Below the pieces are notes generated by a model. The model searched no databases. It was not told the DNA's origin and was given only the letters and a program-made list of their open reading frames with translations. A DNA stretch of 64,000 bases. Source: Elusimicrobiota bacterium (GTDB lineage: Bacteria > Elusimicrobiota > Elusimicrobia > UBA1565 > JACRDR01). The DNA lies in contig JACQBA010000016.1 in NCBI GenBank assembly GCA_016194745.1, positions 248,001 through 312,000 on the forward strand. The letters are read 5' to 3'. This document shows, one piece after another, positions 24,641-34,800 of this stretch. The translations under genes and the position numbers were made by a program. Position 1 is the first letter of the stretch; each line of letters starts with the position of its first letter.

Positions 24641-26464
24641 TTAGGGCGTGGGTACGCGGTAGAGCAGGTACGGACCTTCCCGATGGACGGGAGCGGCGGC
24701 CGTCTCGGCGCGGCTCGTCAGAAGATAGTCCGGCCGATAGCCTAAGCGCGAGGCGGCGCGAAGGTCCAGCGAGGCGTTGAGCCGGTCGACCGCCGCACGT
24801 ACGTCCTCGGGCTCCTTCACCGCGGCGAAGTCGAATCCAAGGTCGCGCATACGTTCTCCCATGGGGGCCGCGTGGCGGCCGAACAGCAGGATGCCGTCCA
24901 GGTACTCGAGGCACGCGGACGCGGGCCTCTCCGCGGCGATGATGAACCCCATGCAGTCTCCGAGGCCGAGCGGCGAGAAGACGAACTTCGATCCCGGCGG
25001 CGTGTTCGCCTTCGCCCAGCTCTCCATGCGGCGAAAAGGATGGTCCGTGGACGGTACGTCCTGCAGCCATGATGCGCACAGGACCGCGGCCGCGGCCGCG
25101 ACGAGGCATGCCGGCCGGTATCGATCCTTGGGCATCCGGAGACAGGCGTAGGCGGCCGTGAGGCACGCGACGATTCCCGCCGATAGGTAGGGCGGCTCGG
25201 CCGTGATGTATCCGAAAAGAAGTTCGAGCCGCAGGAGCCCGAGCGCCGCCTGCAGCGTCGAGGCGCAGGTCCAATGCAGGATGGGCGCGACGACGGCCGC
25301 GGTGAATACCGCCGCCGCGACGCGGCGGCGGCCCGTGAGCAGCGACCAGCAGACCGCGAGCGCGGCGAAGCGCACGAACGGCCCCCGCGGGTAGGCGAAG
25401 AGGCACAGGGCGCCGAGCCAGAAGGGATCTTCGGCTTCCAGGAGCGACCCGAGCCAGGCCGCAAGAAGGATGTCTCCGGCCCATTCGACGACGTGCATGG
25501 AGACCCAGGGTTGCAGTTTGAGAATGAAGCCCCACAGGGGAGAGCCGTCGTAGGCGAGATACGCGACGCGCCCCATCGCCATCATGACGCACGCCGCGGC
25601 GATCCCGCGCAGCCATAGTCCAGTGGACGGCAAGGGCCGGAATCTCAAGAGCAGCGCGATCGTCGCCGAACCCGCGACCGCGGTGAAGATGACCTGCGCG
25701 GAATTGCCTAAGCCCGCCAGGGCCGCGGCGGACACGATGAGCGTCGTGCGCGCGTAGTCGCGCGCGGCGTCCAGAAAGGGCTCCTCACCGGCGGCCATGC
25801 ATAAGGGAAGGGCGATCACGAGGCCGACCGCGAGGCGCAGGACGACGCCCGCCCGATGCTCGGGATTCTTGGCGAACCGCCAAACGTCTTCGAGAAAGAA
25901 CAGCGGCCAGAGCTGGATCGCGGGATTGGCGTGCACGTACGTGGCGGCGCTCAGTCCGAGAAGCGCCGGCCACGGCTCGCCCTCGACCAGCCGGCACACG
26001 GCCCAAAGCAGAGGCACGAGGCCGAGGGAACGGTCGAATTCCGGCATGCAATAGGGCGTGTCCGCGAAGAGCAGCGGCATGTCCAAACCGAAGCACAGCG
26101 TCCCGAGGAAGGCCGCGTTCGCCGAGCCGCTGACGGCGCGGACCAGGCGGAACATCAGGAGCCCCTGGAGGGTCCAGAGGAGGAGCTGGAACGCTCCCGC
26201 CGCGGTCTCCGGAGAGGCGCCCGTCAAGGAATGGAGGCTCACCATGCCCCACGCCGCGACCCGGCTGCCCAGCGCGTAGGGCACCGCGCCCGCGGCGCGC
26301 ACGAGGAGATCGGCGCCCATGGACTCTGGATTGAGCGCGGCCTTGGCGTGGAGAAGAGCGTAGCTCGCGTAGTCGAGCGGGACCCGGCGCGCCGCCAGAG
26401 CCACGGCCGCCCCCGTCGCGGCCCAAGCCATCCACATCTGGCGGCGCGCATCCGTTGCGGTCAT
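24641..26464 (-). CDS. Polytopic membrane protein of unknown function
   Basis: About 607 residues with a dozen or more hydrophobic segments and a soluble C-terminal part of about 130 residues (NTPPGSKFVFSPLG..., FAAVKEPEDV, ending YLLYRVPTP). The layout resembles GT-C-type membrane glycosyltransferases and DUF-type membrane proteins, but no catalytic motif was identified. ATG 26464 is preferred over an upstream TTG (26500). It is similar in architecture to the protein at 55499-57073. It is not obviously part of the lasso cluster. Confidence 0.7.
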   Translation of the reverse strand: MTATDARRQMWMAWAATGAAVALAARRVPLDYASYALLHAKAALNPESMGADLLVRAAGAVPYALGSRVAAWGMVSLHSLTGASPETAAGAFQLLLWTLQGLLMFRLVRAVSGSANAAFLGTLCFGLDMPLLFADTPYCMPEFDRSLGLVPLLWAVCRLVEGEPWPALLGLSAATYVHANPAIQLWPLFFLEDVWRFAKNPEHRAGVVLRLAVGLVIALPLCMAAGEEPFLDAARDYARTTLIVSAAALAGLGNSAQVIFTAVAGSATIALLLRFRPLPSTGLWLRGIAAACVMMAMGRVAYLAYDGSPLWGFILKLQPWVSMHVVEWAGDILLAAWLGSLLEAEDPFWLGALCLFAYPRGPFVRFAALAVCWSLLTGRRRVAAAVFTAAVVAPILHWTCASTLQAALGLLRLELLFGYITAEPPYLSAGIVACLTAAYACLRMPKDRYRPACLVAAAAAVLCASWLQDVPSTDHPFRRMESWAKANTPPGSKFVFSPLGLGDCMGFIIAAERPASACLEYLDGILLFGRHAAPMGERMRDLGFDFAAVKEPEDVRAAVDRLNASLDLRAASRLGYRPDYLLTSRAETAAAPVHREGPYLLYRVPTP

Positions 26465-26516
26465 GGGCAGAAGTCTACTCGCGGGCCGAGGAGAGGTCAA
26501 TGGGCGCCGCGGGCGG

Positions 26517-27323
26517 ATGTGGTATCATCCGGACGTGCTTGCTTGGCGGCGATGGCTCTCGGCGGCTCTCTGCGGCGCCGCGCGCCTCTCCTTGACAGTC
26601 CATCGAGCGCTCCTCGCCTGCGCCGTCGGCGTGAGCGATCTCGAGACCATCGTGCGCGGGTCCAGGGAGGGGTGGGAGCGGACGCGGGATTTCGAATCGG
26701 ACGCCGTCGCGCACGGCGGCTTCATGGAGTTCGAGGAGGCGTACCTGAAGGGACTTCCCGCAGCAGGGCGCGTCCTGCTCGTCGGATGCGGGGGAGGCCG
26801 GGAACTCCTCGCCTTCGCCGCCAAAGGCTTCCGTGCCGACGGTCTCGAGCTGTCCGCCCGCGCCGCGGAGCTTGCCGCGCGGCGGCTGCGCGAAGTTCGG
26901 CCGGACGGGGCGGTCCACCTCGGCGACGCGGCGGAGTATGAGCCCCCGGCGGGCGCGTACGATGCCGTCGTCTTCTCTTGGTTCGTGTACGGCGGCATTC
27001 CGGGCCGCGCGAGGCGGGTCCGGGCGCTGCGAAATGCCGGGGCCGCGCTGGCGCCGAGGGGTCGGATCCTAGCGACGCTCGGCTTGCGCGAGGGCGGCGG
27101 CGCCGCCGCGGACGACTTGGCCCGCTGGATCGCCCGGCTGACCCGCAATCCCTTCCGTCTGGCCCCGGGCGACGCGGTGAATTCCGCCTTCCGCTACGAC
27201 CACGCCTTCACGCGCGAGGAGTTGGAGGCCGAAGCCGCGGAGGCGTCCTTGCGCGTGGCGCAATGGCGCGTCGGCGTCGCGGACAACGCCGCGGCGGCGT
27301 ACGCCGTCCTCGAGTCTCAATAG
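26517..27323 (+). CDS. Class I SAM-dependent methyltransferase
   Basis: After a hydrophobic N-terminal stretch the protein has motif I RVLLVGCGGGRELLAF, then ADGLELSARAAELAARRL, HLGDAAEY and YDAVVFSWFVYGGI, a standard Rossmann methyltransferase. The substrate is unknown. ATG 26517 is given as start; GTG 26535 is an alternative because an extended -10 (TGG-TATCAT, 26520-26528) ends seven bases before it, which would make the message leaderless. Its stop overlaps the convergent ABC permease gene by seven bases. Confidence 0.78.
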   Translation: MWYHPDVLAWRRWLSAALCGAARLSLTVHRALLACAVGVSDLETIVRGSREGWERTRDFESDAVAHGGFMEFEEAYLKGLPAAGRVLLVGCGGGRELLAFAAKGFRADGLELSARAAELAARRLREVRPDGAVHLGDAAEYEPPAGAYDAVVFSWFVYGGIPGRARRVRALRNAGAALAPRGRILATLGLREGGGAAADDLARWIARLTRNPFRLAPGDAVNSAFRYDHAFTREELEAEAAEASLRVAQWRVGVADNAAAAYAVLESQ

Positions 27324-28126
27324 TGGCCGAGCGAGCCGTCCCGGCGCGCGGCGTCGAGCGAACGGCGGAACAGCCAGATTCCGAGCGGCATGACGAGCGC
27401 GGTAAACGCCGCGAGCGACATCGCGGGCCCGCGTACCTCCCATAGCGAATCGCCCTTGAGGGCCGCCCGCCGAAGCCCCTCGAGCGCGTGCGTCATCGGC
27501 ACGAGCAGCGACGCGGCCTTGAGCCAGGGGGGAAGCACGGAGATCGGAAAATAGACGCCGCCCAAGAGCTCCGAGGCCGTACCGACGATCCATGCGACCG
27601 GATCGCCGCGCTTGTAGCGCAGGATGAAGGCGGCGGACATGACCCCGATGCTGAGGAAGGACGACAAGGTCAGCGCGAGCATGACGAACGCCGACGCCAG
27701 GTTGGCGTGCGGATAGCGGGCGCCGAAGACGAGGATGCCGACGGCCAGATAGACGCCGACCTCGAACGTCGAGTAAAGGAAGTCCCATTGGGCCGACGCA
27801 AACAAAAACAGCGGCAGGCGCACGGGCGAGCTGAGGACGGGCTCGAGGGTCCCGAGGTACTGCTCCTGCCGGATGCTCTGCGCCAGCGACCGCAGCCCGA
27901 CGCCTTGATACGTCGAGAAGGCGACGCCGATGAGGACGAAAGGGAAATACGCGCCGCCGTAGGCCGCGAGGTCGGGCAGAGGCGCGGCGCCGATGAGCTT
28001 CGACACGAAGTAGAACGTGCCGACGGCGAACAGGATCGACAGCAAGTTCAGCACGAATTCGACCCGGTACGACAGCTGGATGCGGACGTCGCGCCATAGG
28101 AAGGCGAACAGGATCCTCGCGATCAT
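27317..28126 (-). CDS. ABC-2 type transporter permease
   Basis: The 269-residue protein has six hydrophobic segments and the ABC-2 layout (FLWRDVRIQLSYRVEFVLNLL at the start; GGVYFPISVLPPWLKAASLLVPMTHALEGLRRA near the end). This family exports drugs, lipids or polysaccharides. Its ATG overlaps the stop of the ATPase gene (ATGA), so the two form one transporter. The substrate is unknown. Confidence 0.88.
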   Translation of the reverse strand: MIARILFAFLWRDVRIQLSYRVEFVLNLLSILFAVGTFYFVSKLIGAAPLPDLAAYGGAYFPFVLIGVAFSTYQGVGLRSLAQSIRQEQYLGTLEPVLSSPVRLPLFLFASAQWDFLYSTFEVGVYLAVGILVFGARYPHANLASAFVMLALTLSSFLSIGVMSAAFILRYKRGDPVAWIVGTASELLGGVYFPISVLPPWLKAASLLVPMTHALEGLRRAALKGDSLWEVRGPAMSLAAFTALVMPLGIWLFRRSLDAARRDGSLGHY

Positions 28127-28878
28127 GCGCCTCTCCGCAGGAGCGCTCGGAAGGCGTCTTTCGGACCCGCCGAGCCCGTGGACTTGATCAGCTCGTCCGG
28201 CGTCCCGTAGGCCGCGATGCGCCCTCGATCGAGCACCGCGATCGCGCTCGCCATCTCCCACGCTTCGTCCGCCTGATGGGTGCTCCAGATCACCGCGCCG
28301 CGGCGAGCGCCGGACTCGCGCTTCATGAACTCGCGGAAGCGATCGGCCATCAGCGGATCGAGGCTCTTGGTGGGCTCGTCGAGCAGGAGGAGGCTCGGCT
28401 CGCCCAAAAGCGCTCTCGACAGGGAAAGACGCTGCTTCATGCCCGAGGAGGACTTCTGGTACGGCACGTCGAGCACCTCGGCGAGGCTCAGCGGGGCCTC
28501 GAGCGCATTCAGGCGCTCCGCGATGCGCGCGTCGGTGAGCCCGCGCAGGGTCCCGAAGAAGCTCAGGTTTTCACGGCCGCTCAGGCGTCCGTAGAACGAG
28601 TGCTCGTCGCCCGGAGAGAACCAGACGCGTCGCAGGGTCGCGTCGGGATCGGACGACAGCCGTGTGCCCGCGACCTCGACTTCCCCCGAGTCCGCGAGCA
28701 CGGAGCCGGAGATTATCTTGAGGAGGGTCGTCTTGCCGCTGCCGTTGAGACCCAGAAGGCACACGACGTCGCCCGCGTCGACGCTCAGGGAAACGGAGTC
28801 GAGGACGACCTTCTCGCCGCCGTCCGCCGGATAGGTCTTGCGGACGGAGGAGACCTTCAATACGTTCAGTCGGTCCAC
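28123..28878 (-). CDS. ABC transporter ATP-binding protein
   Basis: About 251 residues with Walker A GLNGSGKTT, signature SSGMKQRLSLSRAL, Walker B SLLLLDEPTKSLD and the H-loop STHQADEAWEM. It belongs to the DrrA/CcmA-like group that pairs with ABC-2 permeases. The GTG at 28878 is chosen because the domain starts at VLKVSSVRKTY; it overlaps the stop of the HD-domain gene by 13 bases. A longer frame upstream is only a shadow. Confidence 0.88.
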   Translation of the reverse strand: MDRLNVLKVSSVRKTYPADGGEKVVLDSVSLSVDAGDVVCLLGLNGSGKTTLLKIISGSVLADSGEVEVAGTRLSSDPDATLRRVWFSPGDEHSFYGRLSGRENLSFFGTLRGLTDARIAERLNALEAPLSLAEVLDVPYQKSSSGMKQRLSLSRALLGEPSLLLLDEPTKSLDPLMADRFREFMKRESGARRGAVIWSTHQADEAWEMASAIAVLDRGRIAAYGTPDELIKSTGSAGPKDAFRALLRRGA

Positions 28879-30096
28879 CAGCGGTTCGCTTGGAACTGGA
28901 GCTGGAGCTTCGCGTCCCGCATCGGCACCGCCGTCTCGTCGATCGCCTTGGCCACGTGCAGGACCGGGTGTTCCCCGAGATCGAGACGCACTCCGGGCGC
29001 CTCCTTTTGGCCGTCGGAGCGCACGCGGATCTCCAGGATTGGCCGCGTGGGAAGCTCGGCATGTACGCCGACGACCGCCGCGATCTCTCCGCTGGAGAGC
29101 TGGACGAACGATCCCGGCGGAAACAAGGACATCCTTTCCAGGAAGAACTTCACGATCCGGTCCTCGATGCCGGGCAAGGAGCCGCGGATGAGCTTCTTGA
29201 GCGCGTCGTGGGGGATGAGGGGCGTGCGCCAATCCCGCGGGTGCGTGTTCGCCTCGTAGATGTCGCAGACGCAGAGGATCTGGGCGAACCGGCTCATCGT
29301 CTCGCGATGGTCGTCCGGTTCGCCGGGCAGAATCGCCGCGCGCACGTCTCTTTCGACGCGCTGGATCTCGCGGAAATGAGATTTGAGCTCGCCGCCGGAC
29401 AGGGCGTGAGTGGCGGCCTCGCGGGCCTCGTCCGACGCGTTGGCCACCGCGTCGTCATCGAGGTCGTGCAGGAAGGCGGCCGCGCCGAGCGCGGTCAGCC
29501 CTTCGCCCGAAGGATTCATGCCGAGGCACGCGTGGAGCGAGAGGATGGTCACGTTGACGCAATGGCCGTAGAGGAAATTGCCCGCGGTGGACTTGCAGGC
29601 GAGAGTGAGCAGGGTGTTGTCGTCGGAGCCGAGGCACCCGGCGAGATCCCGCACGACGTGCGGCAGCTCGTCGCGTAGGCGCTCCGAGCGCGGGTCTCGC
29701 GCGAGCTCCTTGGCGAAGCCGATGGCGCGGGCGTACGCCGCGCGCGCGCGCGCGGGCGCGTCCGCCGAAGCGCGAACGCTCGAGGCCGGGCGCGGCGTCG
29801 AGCGCGCGCGCAGGCGCGGGCGTCGGGACTTCGCGGGCCGGCGGCGGGGTCTTGCCGGGGGGCTCGGCCGGCCGCGCGGGCTGCGCGCCCGGCATCTGGG
29901 AGAAGAGCCGTCGGGTCGGCAGGTCGCGTTCGAGGTATTCCGGCTCTTTCTCGGCCGGTTCGCTCGGCGGCTGCTGGGATTCCGGGGGCGGCGTCGGCGG
30001 AGGGCCTTTGGCGCGCGGCGGGTCCGCCGAGGGAGGCTCCTTCGAAGGGGGAGGGTCGGGTTCCGGTTTTTTCTTTCCGAAGTCGGAGAATTTCAT
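28866..30096 (-). CDS. HD-GYP-like protein with proline-rich N-terminus, apparently frameshifted
   Basis: The N-terminal part from ATG 30096 (MKFSDFGKKKPEPD, then a long Pro/Glu/Lys-rich region) is in one frame. The HD part is in another frame, in which good sequence (ARAIGFAKELARDPRSERLR, then DELPHVVRDLAGCLGSDDN) is readable upstream of any start codon. The switch falls in a CG-dinucleotide-rich tract at about 29740-29830. The HD part has FLHDLDDD and AQILCVCDIYEANTHPR, as in HD-GYP domains, but the second His pair and the GYP loop are missing, so phosphodiesterase activity is doubtful. A PilZ-like or HD-GYP-tail beta domain (SFVQLSSGEIAAVVGVH) ends the protein. It may bind a cyclic dinucleotide or act as a scaffold. 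The break could be real or a sequencing error. Confidence 0.65.
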
Positions 30097-30202
30097 CGGG
30101 GGCAATTCGATGGTATCAAATGGAGGACGTCGAAAGAAGGCGGTGGAGACGCCGCCGCGCGGCCCGGGGGTGTGCACAATATGGGACAAAAGACCTATGC
30201 AC

Positions 30203-30232
30203 TTGGGTCCCTAGGGGCTCGGGAATTAAGAT
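30203..30232 (+). promoter_or_regulatory. Possible promoter of the SGNH hydrolase gene
   Basis: TTGGGT (30203-30208) and TAAGAT (30227-30232) are 18 bases apart in the 159-base divergent gap, giving a short leader that contains a GAAGG ribosome-binding site before ATG 30256. Confidence 0.35.
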
Positions 30233-30255
30233 CGTCCGCGCGCTACCGTGAAGGC

Positions 30256-31770
30256 ATGAGAGGGAAGGGGAGGCGACTTGCGCCGGTCGGCGTATTCGCG
30301 CTATTGACCGCGCTTGCGGCCGGAGCCCTCGCCAATCCCGCCGCTCCCGCCGCGCCCAGCGACGGGCCTCCCGGTCGGACCGGGCAGGCTCGCCCGCTTC
30401 CGAGATGCGGCAGCGCGGAAAGCCTGGAGAGCCTCAAGTCGGCCAACAAAGGATCGAACCAACCCAAGCACATCCGCTGCGCCGGCGAGCGCGGCGAGAT
30501 GAACGAGGTCCCGCAGGTGCTCGGCGGGGATGACGGAGCGACGCGCAGGCAGACGGCCGGTCTCCGCTTGGGCCGCAAGGTCGTCGAAGACGATCCCGCG
30601 AAGCTGCGCCAAGCGCTTCAGGACTACCAAAATCAGCTGCGCATGAACTCGACGCGGCGCTTCGGCGTTCAGTCCGCCTTCGCCCCGGCGGCCGCCGCGG
30701 CGCTCAATAGAGGATTGGCGACCGGCCGGGAGGTCGACCGGGCCGCGTTCCGCGCCCACGTGCGCGGCCTCCAGCAGGAGATGGTGGACGCCCGCGTCGC
30801 GCCCGGGCAATACACGCGCGCCGCGCGCGGCGGCAGCGTCCGGAAGAACTTCGTCGACGGCATCATCGGGGAGCGCACGACCGTCGCCTTCGCCGCGCAT
30901 CACCGCGCGACCCACGTCCCGGACGAGCCGGCCGCTCGCGCACCCGCGACGCGTTTGGAGCCGGCGCGCAGGCCCCCGACGCCGGAGGAGCGCATTCCGC
31001 CGTCCGCCGACCGCCCGGCGCCGCCGGACCGACAGGACGTCGAGCCGCGTCCGGGCGTATTTGATACGGACAGGACCGGGCCTGCGCTCGGCCCCGCCGC
31101 CGCATCTACGCGTCCGCGCATCGTCATGCTCGGAGACTCGCTGAGCACGCGCTATTTCGGCTTCGGTCCGACGATGTACAATGAGTTGACGCAGGGAAAT
31201 CCCGACGCCCGCGTCCAAGTCTACGCCTACGGCGCCTCCGCGCCCCGGCACTTTCTGCCCGGGACGCGCCCGTTCCGCAGCCCGAACGTCTACACGCCCG
31301 GCGCCCCGAACCGTCCCGACAACGCGGTCGCGCCGAAGCTCAACGAGGTCCTTGGGCCCGATGCGGGGACCGTAGTCGTCGCGCTGGGGACCAATCTCAT
31401 CGACTTCCGGGGCATCAAGAACTGGCAGCCGAGCCGGCCCGGGGAGCGCTTCGATCCTTCCCGCTACGTGAGCGGATTGGACGAGGTCGACAGGATGGCG
31501 CGGCAGATCCACGCCAACGGCAGCAATCTGATCTGGGTGGGCCCGCCGGACATGCGCGGCTTTCGCGGCACGGACCAGGCGCGCGTACGGGCGGTGCTCC
31601 AGTACATTGACTCGTCCTTCGCCCAACGCATCGGGGACCGCGGCACCTATATTCCCAGCAGCACGATGACGCGTTACGAAGGAAACGACGGCATCCACCA
31701 AAGCGCCGCCGCGGGCACCGCGTGGGCGCGGGCGCTGCTTGCCGACCCCCGCTTCCGAGTCCGAAATTAG
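30256..31770 (+). CDS. Exported SGNH/GDSL-type hydrolase-like protein
   Basis: The 504-residue protein starts with a signal peptide (VGVFALLTALAAGALA). A long variable, Pro/Arg-rich region (about 30-285) precedes an SGNH domain: block I IVMLGDSLSTRYFG with the nucleophile serine, block III VVALGTNLIDF with the Asn, and block V NDGIHQSAAAGTAWA with the Asp-x-x-His pair. SGNH enzymes are esterases or acyltransferases acting on lipids, glycans or peptidoglycan. The cysteine pairs and basic central region have no recognised match. The start has a GAAGG ribosome-binding site; a much longer open frame upstream runs antisense to the HD gene and is not real. Confidence 0.78.
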   Translation: MRGKGRRLAPVGVFALLTALAAGALANPAAPAAPSDGPPGRTGQARPLPRCGSAESLESLKSANKGSNQPKHIRCAGERGEMNEVPQVLGGDDGATRRQTAGLRLGRKVVEDDPAKLRQALQDYQNQLRMNSTRRFGVQSAFAPAAAAALNRGLATGREVDRAAFRAHVRGLQQEMVDARVAPGQYTRAARGGSVRKNFVDGIIGERTTVAFAAHHRATHVPDEPAARAPATRLEPARRPPTPEERIPPSADRPAPPDRQDVEPRPGVFDTDRTGPALGPAAASTRPRIVMLGDSLSTRYFGFGPTMYNELTQGNPDARVQVYAYGASAPRHFLPGTRPFRSPNVYTPGAPNRPDNAVAPKLNEVLGPDAGTVVVALGTNLIDFRGIKNWQPSRPGERFDPSRYVSGLDEVDRMARQIHANGSNLIWVGPPDMRGFRGTDQARVRAVLQYIDSSFAQRIGDRGTYIPSSTMTRYEGNDGIHQSAAAGTAWARALLADPRFRVRN

Positions 31771-31809
31771 ACCGGAAAAAGCGCCGTAAACCGCGTAACA
31801 ATTTCGATA

Positions 31810-31838
31810 TTGACTAATAGGGTAGCTCGCCATAAACT
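31810..31838 (+). promoter_or_regulatory. Promoter of the coiled-coil/exopolysaccharide operon
   Basis: TTGACT (31810-31815) and TAAACT (31833-31838) are spaced by 17 bases. The expected start of transcription (about 31845) lies only three bases before ATG 31848, so the message would be nearly leaderless. No ribosome-binding site is visible before this ATG. Confidence 0.55.
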
Positions 31839-31847
31839 CATGTGGCT

Positions 31848-34800
31848 ATGGAGAGCGAGTACTCTCATTTAGAGAATCTCATCCAGGACGTCTCCAACCT
31901 CGACACGGCCCGCATGACGCTGCGGTGGGCGCTCGAGCGCCTCAACGTCCTCGAGAAATCCAACCGGGAGCTCGACGCCAAGTCACGGGCGTCGGCCGAG
32001 ACGCAGCGCGCGGCCGAGCGCCGGATGCAGGACATGGAGGAGACGGTCGGCGCGCGGATGCGGCTCCTCTCCGACCAAGAGGGCTTCTACAAGAAGCTCG
32101 AGCAGACGGTCGCGCTCCTCTCCGAGGGAAAGGTGGACCTCGCGCAGCTCGCGCGCAAGGAACTCGACCTCGACAAGGTCCGCGACGAGATGTCGCGGGC
32201 GCATCAAAAACAGTTCGAGGAGATCGAGCGCAAGCACCTCGAGATGGTCGCGCACTGGTCGGAGCGTCTCTCGCAGGCCCAGACGTACAACCCCGAACAG
32301 CTTTCGAAGGCGCTGGAGACCTACGACCAGTATCGTCGCGACTTGGAGCACTCCTACCAAAAGCGCCACGCCGAGCTGGAGGAGAGCGCGCGCCAGACCG
32401 AGGCGGAGCAGAAGGATCGCGCGGAATCGCTCGAGGCCGGCTATCAGGCGAAGCTGCAGGAGGTCGAGGTCCTCCGCGCGGGCCTCGAGACGCGGGTCCA
32501 GGAGCGCCTCAAGGAGATCGACGTCGTCTACGAGGCGCGCAAGTCGCAGGCGCTCAAGGAGCTCGATCTTCAGCGCGAGCAGCTCCAGAAGGACTTCACG
32601 GAGCGCAAGGACCTCCTCGAGAGCGAGACGAAGGCGCTCGAGGAGCAGCTCCACAAGGATTTCCAGACCCGGACCTCCGCCTGGTACGACGAGCAGCACC
32701 GACGACTCGGGGACCTCCAGCACGCGTGGAGCCTCGAGCGCGAGCGCCTGATCGAGGAGCAGAAGTCGCTCCAGCTCCGCCTCGAGTCCGCCCTGTCCAG
32801 GATACAGGAGCTTCAGGACGTGCTGGCCGGCTCCGACAAGCGCAACCGCGACGAGATCTCGTCGTGGCTCGCCGAGGCGGAGCGGACCTTCCAGCTCAAG
32901 ACGCAGGACTTCCTGAAGACGCAGGAGGAGGCGCGCGCCGCCTTCGACGACCGGGTCCGCGAGCTCGAGGCGGAGTTCGTCCGCCGGCGCGAGAAACTGG
33001 ACGCGCAGTTCCAGGAGTGGAAGAGCGCCCGCGAAGACGAGCTCGAGCGGCGGCTCGCGTCGGCCCAGCAGGAGACGCGCTTCGAGCGGTCCCGGCTCGC
33101 CCAGCAGCTTCAGGAGCGCGAGGTCGTCATCCGCGAGATGAACGACCGGGTCCAGGCGCTCCAGCACGAGCTCGTCGCGGCCGAGTCGACGGCGATGGCC
33201 AAGTTTTCCGAGGAGCTGCGCGAGACCCTGAACAAGGAGATGCGCGCGACCCTCGAGATCCGCGAGCGGGAGCTGTCGTCCCACTTGAAGGTCGTCGAGG
33301 ACCATTGGGCCAAGGAGCGCCAGGAGCTCGAGTCGGAGCTGGGCCGGGAGCGCGAGCGGCACGCCGAGTTGCTCCAGAATCTCGACCGGTCCGAGGCGCA
33401 GCGGCACAAGGAGCTCGGGGAGCTCGAGGCCGAGCACCGCCGGCAGCTTGCCGAGCGCGACGAGGCCTTGGCGGCGCTCCGCGAGCAGTTCCGCGACGTC
33501 CAAGACCGCCTCGCGCGCGCCAAGTCCACGGACGAGGCGCAGGCTCTAGAATCCCTGCGCGCCAAGCTCGCCGAGGAGCACCAGTCCATCATCGACCTTC
33601 ACGTGCGCGAGCGCGACGGCCTGCACGACCGCCTGGAACGCCTGCAGGCCGACCACGTCCGCCAGCGCGAGGAGCTCGAGCGGGCCCAGGAGAAGCAGCT
33701 GTCCGAGCGCGACGGCGTCATCGCCGAGATCCGCGACCGCCTCGCCGAGTCGGAGGACAAGCTTGCCCGCGCCCAGACGTCCGAGGCCGCCCAGGCGTTG
33801 GACGAGCTCCGGACCCAGCTCACCGCCCAATTCTCCGAGACGCTCAAGAACACCGAGGAGCGCGACCGCCGGATGCGCGCTCACATGGAAGAGCAGCACG
33901 AGCACGAGCGCCGGGAACTCGAGGGGCAGATCCGCGCGGCCGCCGAGAACCTCCAGGTCGCCTTTCTCGACAAGCTGCGGCTCGAGCAGGAGTTCCAGGC
34001 GAAGGCGCGCGAGGCCGCCAAGATCGAGGCCGAAGCGCGCGCGAAGCAGGCCGGCGAGTTCGCCGAGACGATGAAGCAGGTCGAAGTGCGGGAGCAGCGC
34101 CAGAAGGAGATGCTGCTCCAGCAGTTCGATCACGAGCGCAAGGAGCTCGAGCAGCAGCTCCGGCAGGGCAACGAGAACCTGCAGGTCGCGTATCTGGAGA
34201 AAATCCGCCTCGAGCAGGCCTTCGAGGCGAAATCGCGGGAGTCCTCCAAGATCGAGGCCGAGGCCCGCGCGAAGCAGACCGTCGAATTCGCCGGTACGCT
34301 CAAGGCCGCCGAGGAGCGGGAGCAGCGCCAGCGGGCGATGCTGGCCGATCAGTTCGAGCACGAACGCAAAGAGCTCGAGGAGCAGATCCGCCGCGGCAAC
34401 GAGAATCTGCAGGTCGCCTATCTGGAGAGGATCCGCCTCGAGCAGGCCTTCGAGGCCAAGACGCGGGAATCGTCGAAGGTCGAGGCGGCGCTGCGCGAGA
34501 AGACCGAGGAGCTGGCGGACGCCAACGACCGCTCCTCCCGCCGCGAGGCCGAGCTGGGGAAGGCCATCGAGCTTCAGGACTCCGCCGTCGCCAAGCTCCG
34601 CGAGCGCCTGCAGGGGGCGGAAGAGGAGCTGGGCCGCGCCAAGGCCTCCGAGGAGGACTCGGTCCGCCGGATGCAGCGCGAGCTTTCCAGCCTCCGCGAG
34701 GAGATGGAGTTCAAGGCCCTCGCGCTGGCCGACGCGGAGAAGAAGCAGAAGGAACTCGACGCGGAATTCACGCAGAAGCGCCTGATGATCGAGCGCGAGA

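Noticed and set aside
24159..25616. A 485-codon minus-strand frame spanning two genes
   Set aside because: It runs antisense to the nucleotidyltransferase gene and out of frame through the membrane-protein gene, with only Arg/Ala-rich shadow sequence.
27317..28878. ABC transporter as the lasso-peptide exporter
   Set aside because: It is about 3 kb away on the other strand, cotranscribed with the HD-domain gene, and lacks the fused ABC architecture of lasso exporters; possible but unsupported.
29578..30255. A plus-strand extension of the SGNH hydrolase
   Set aside because: It is antisense to the HD-domain gene, Arg-rich, and precedes a clear signal peptide at 30256.
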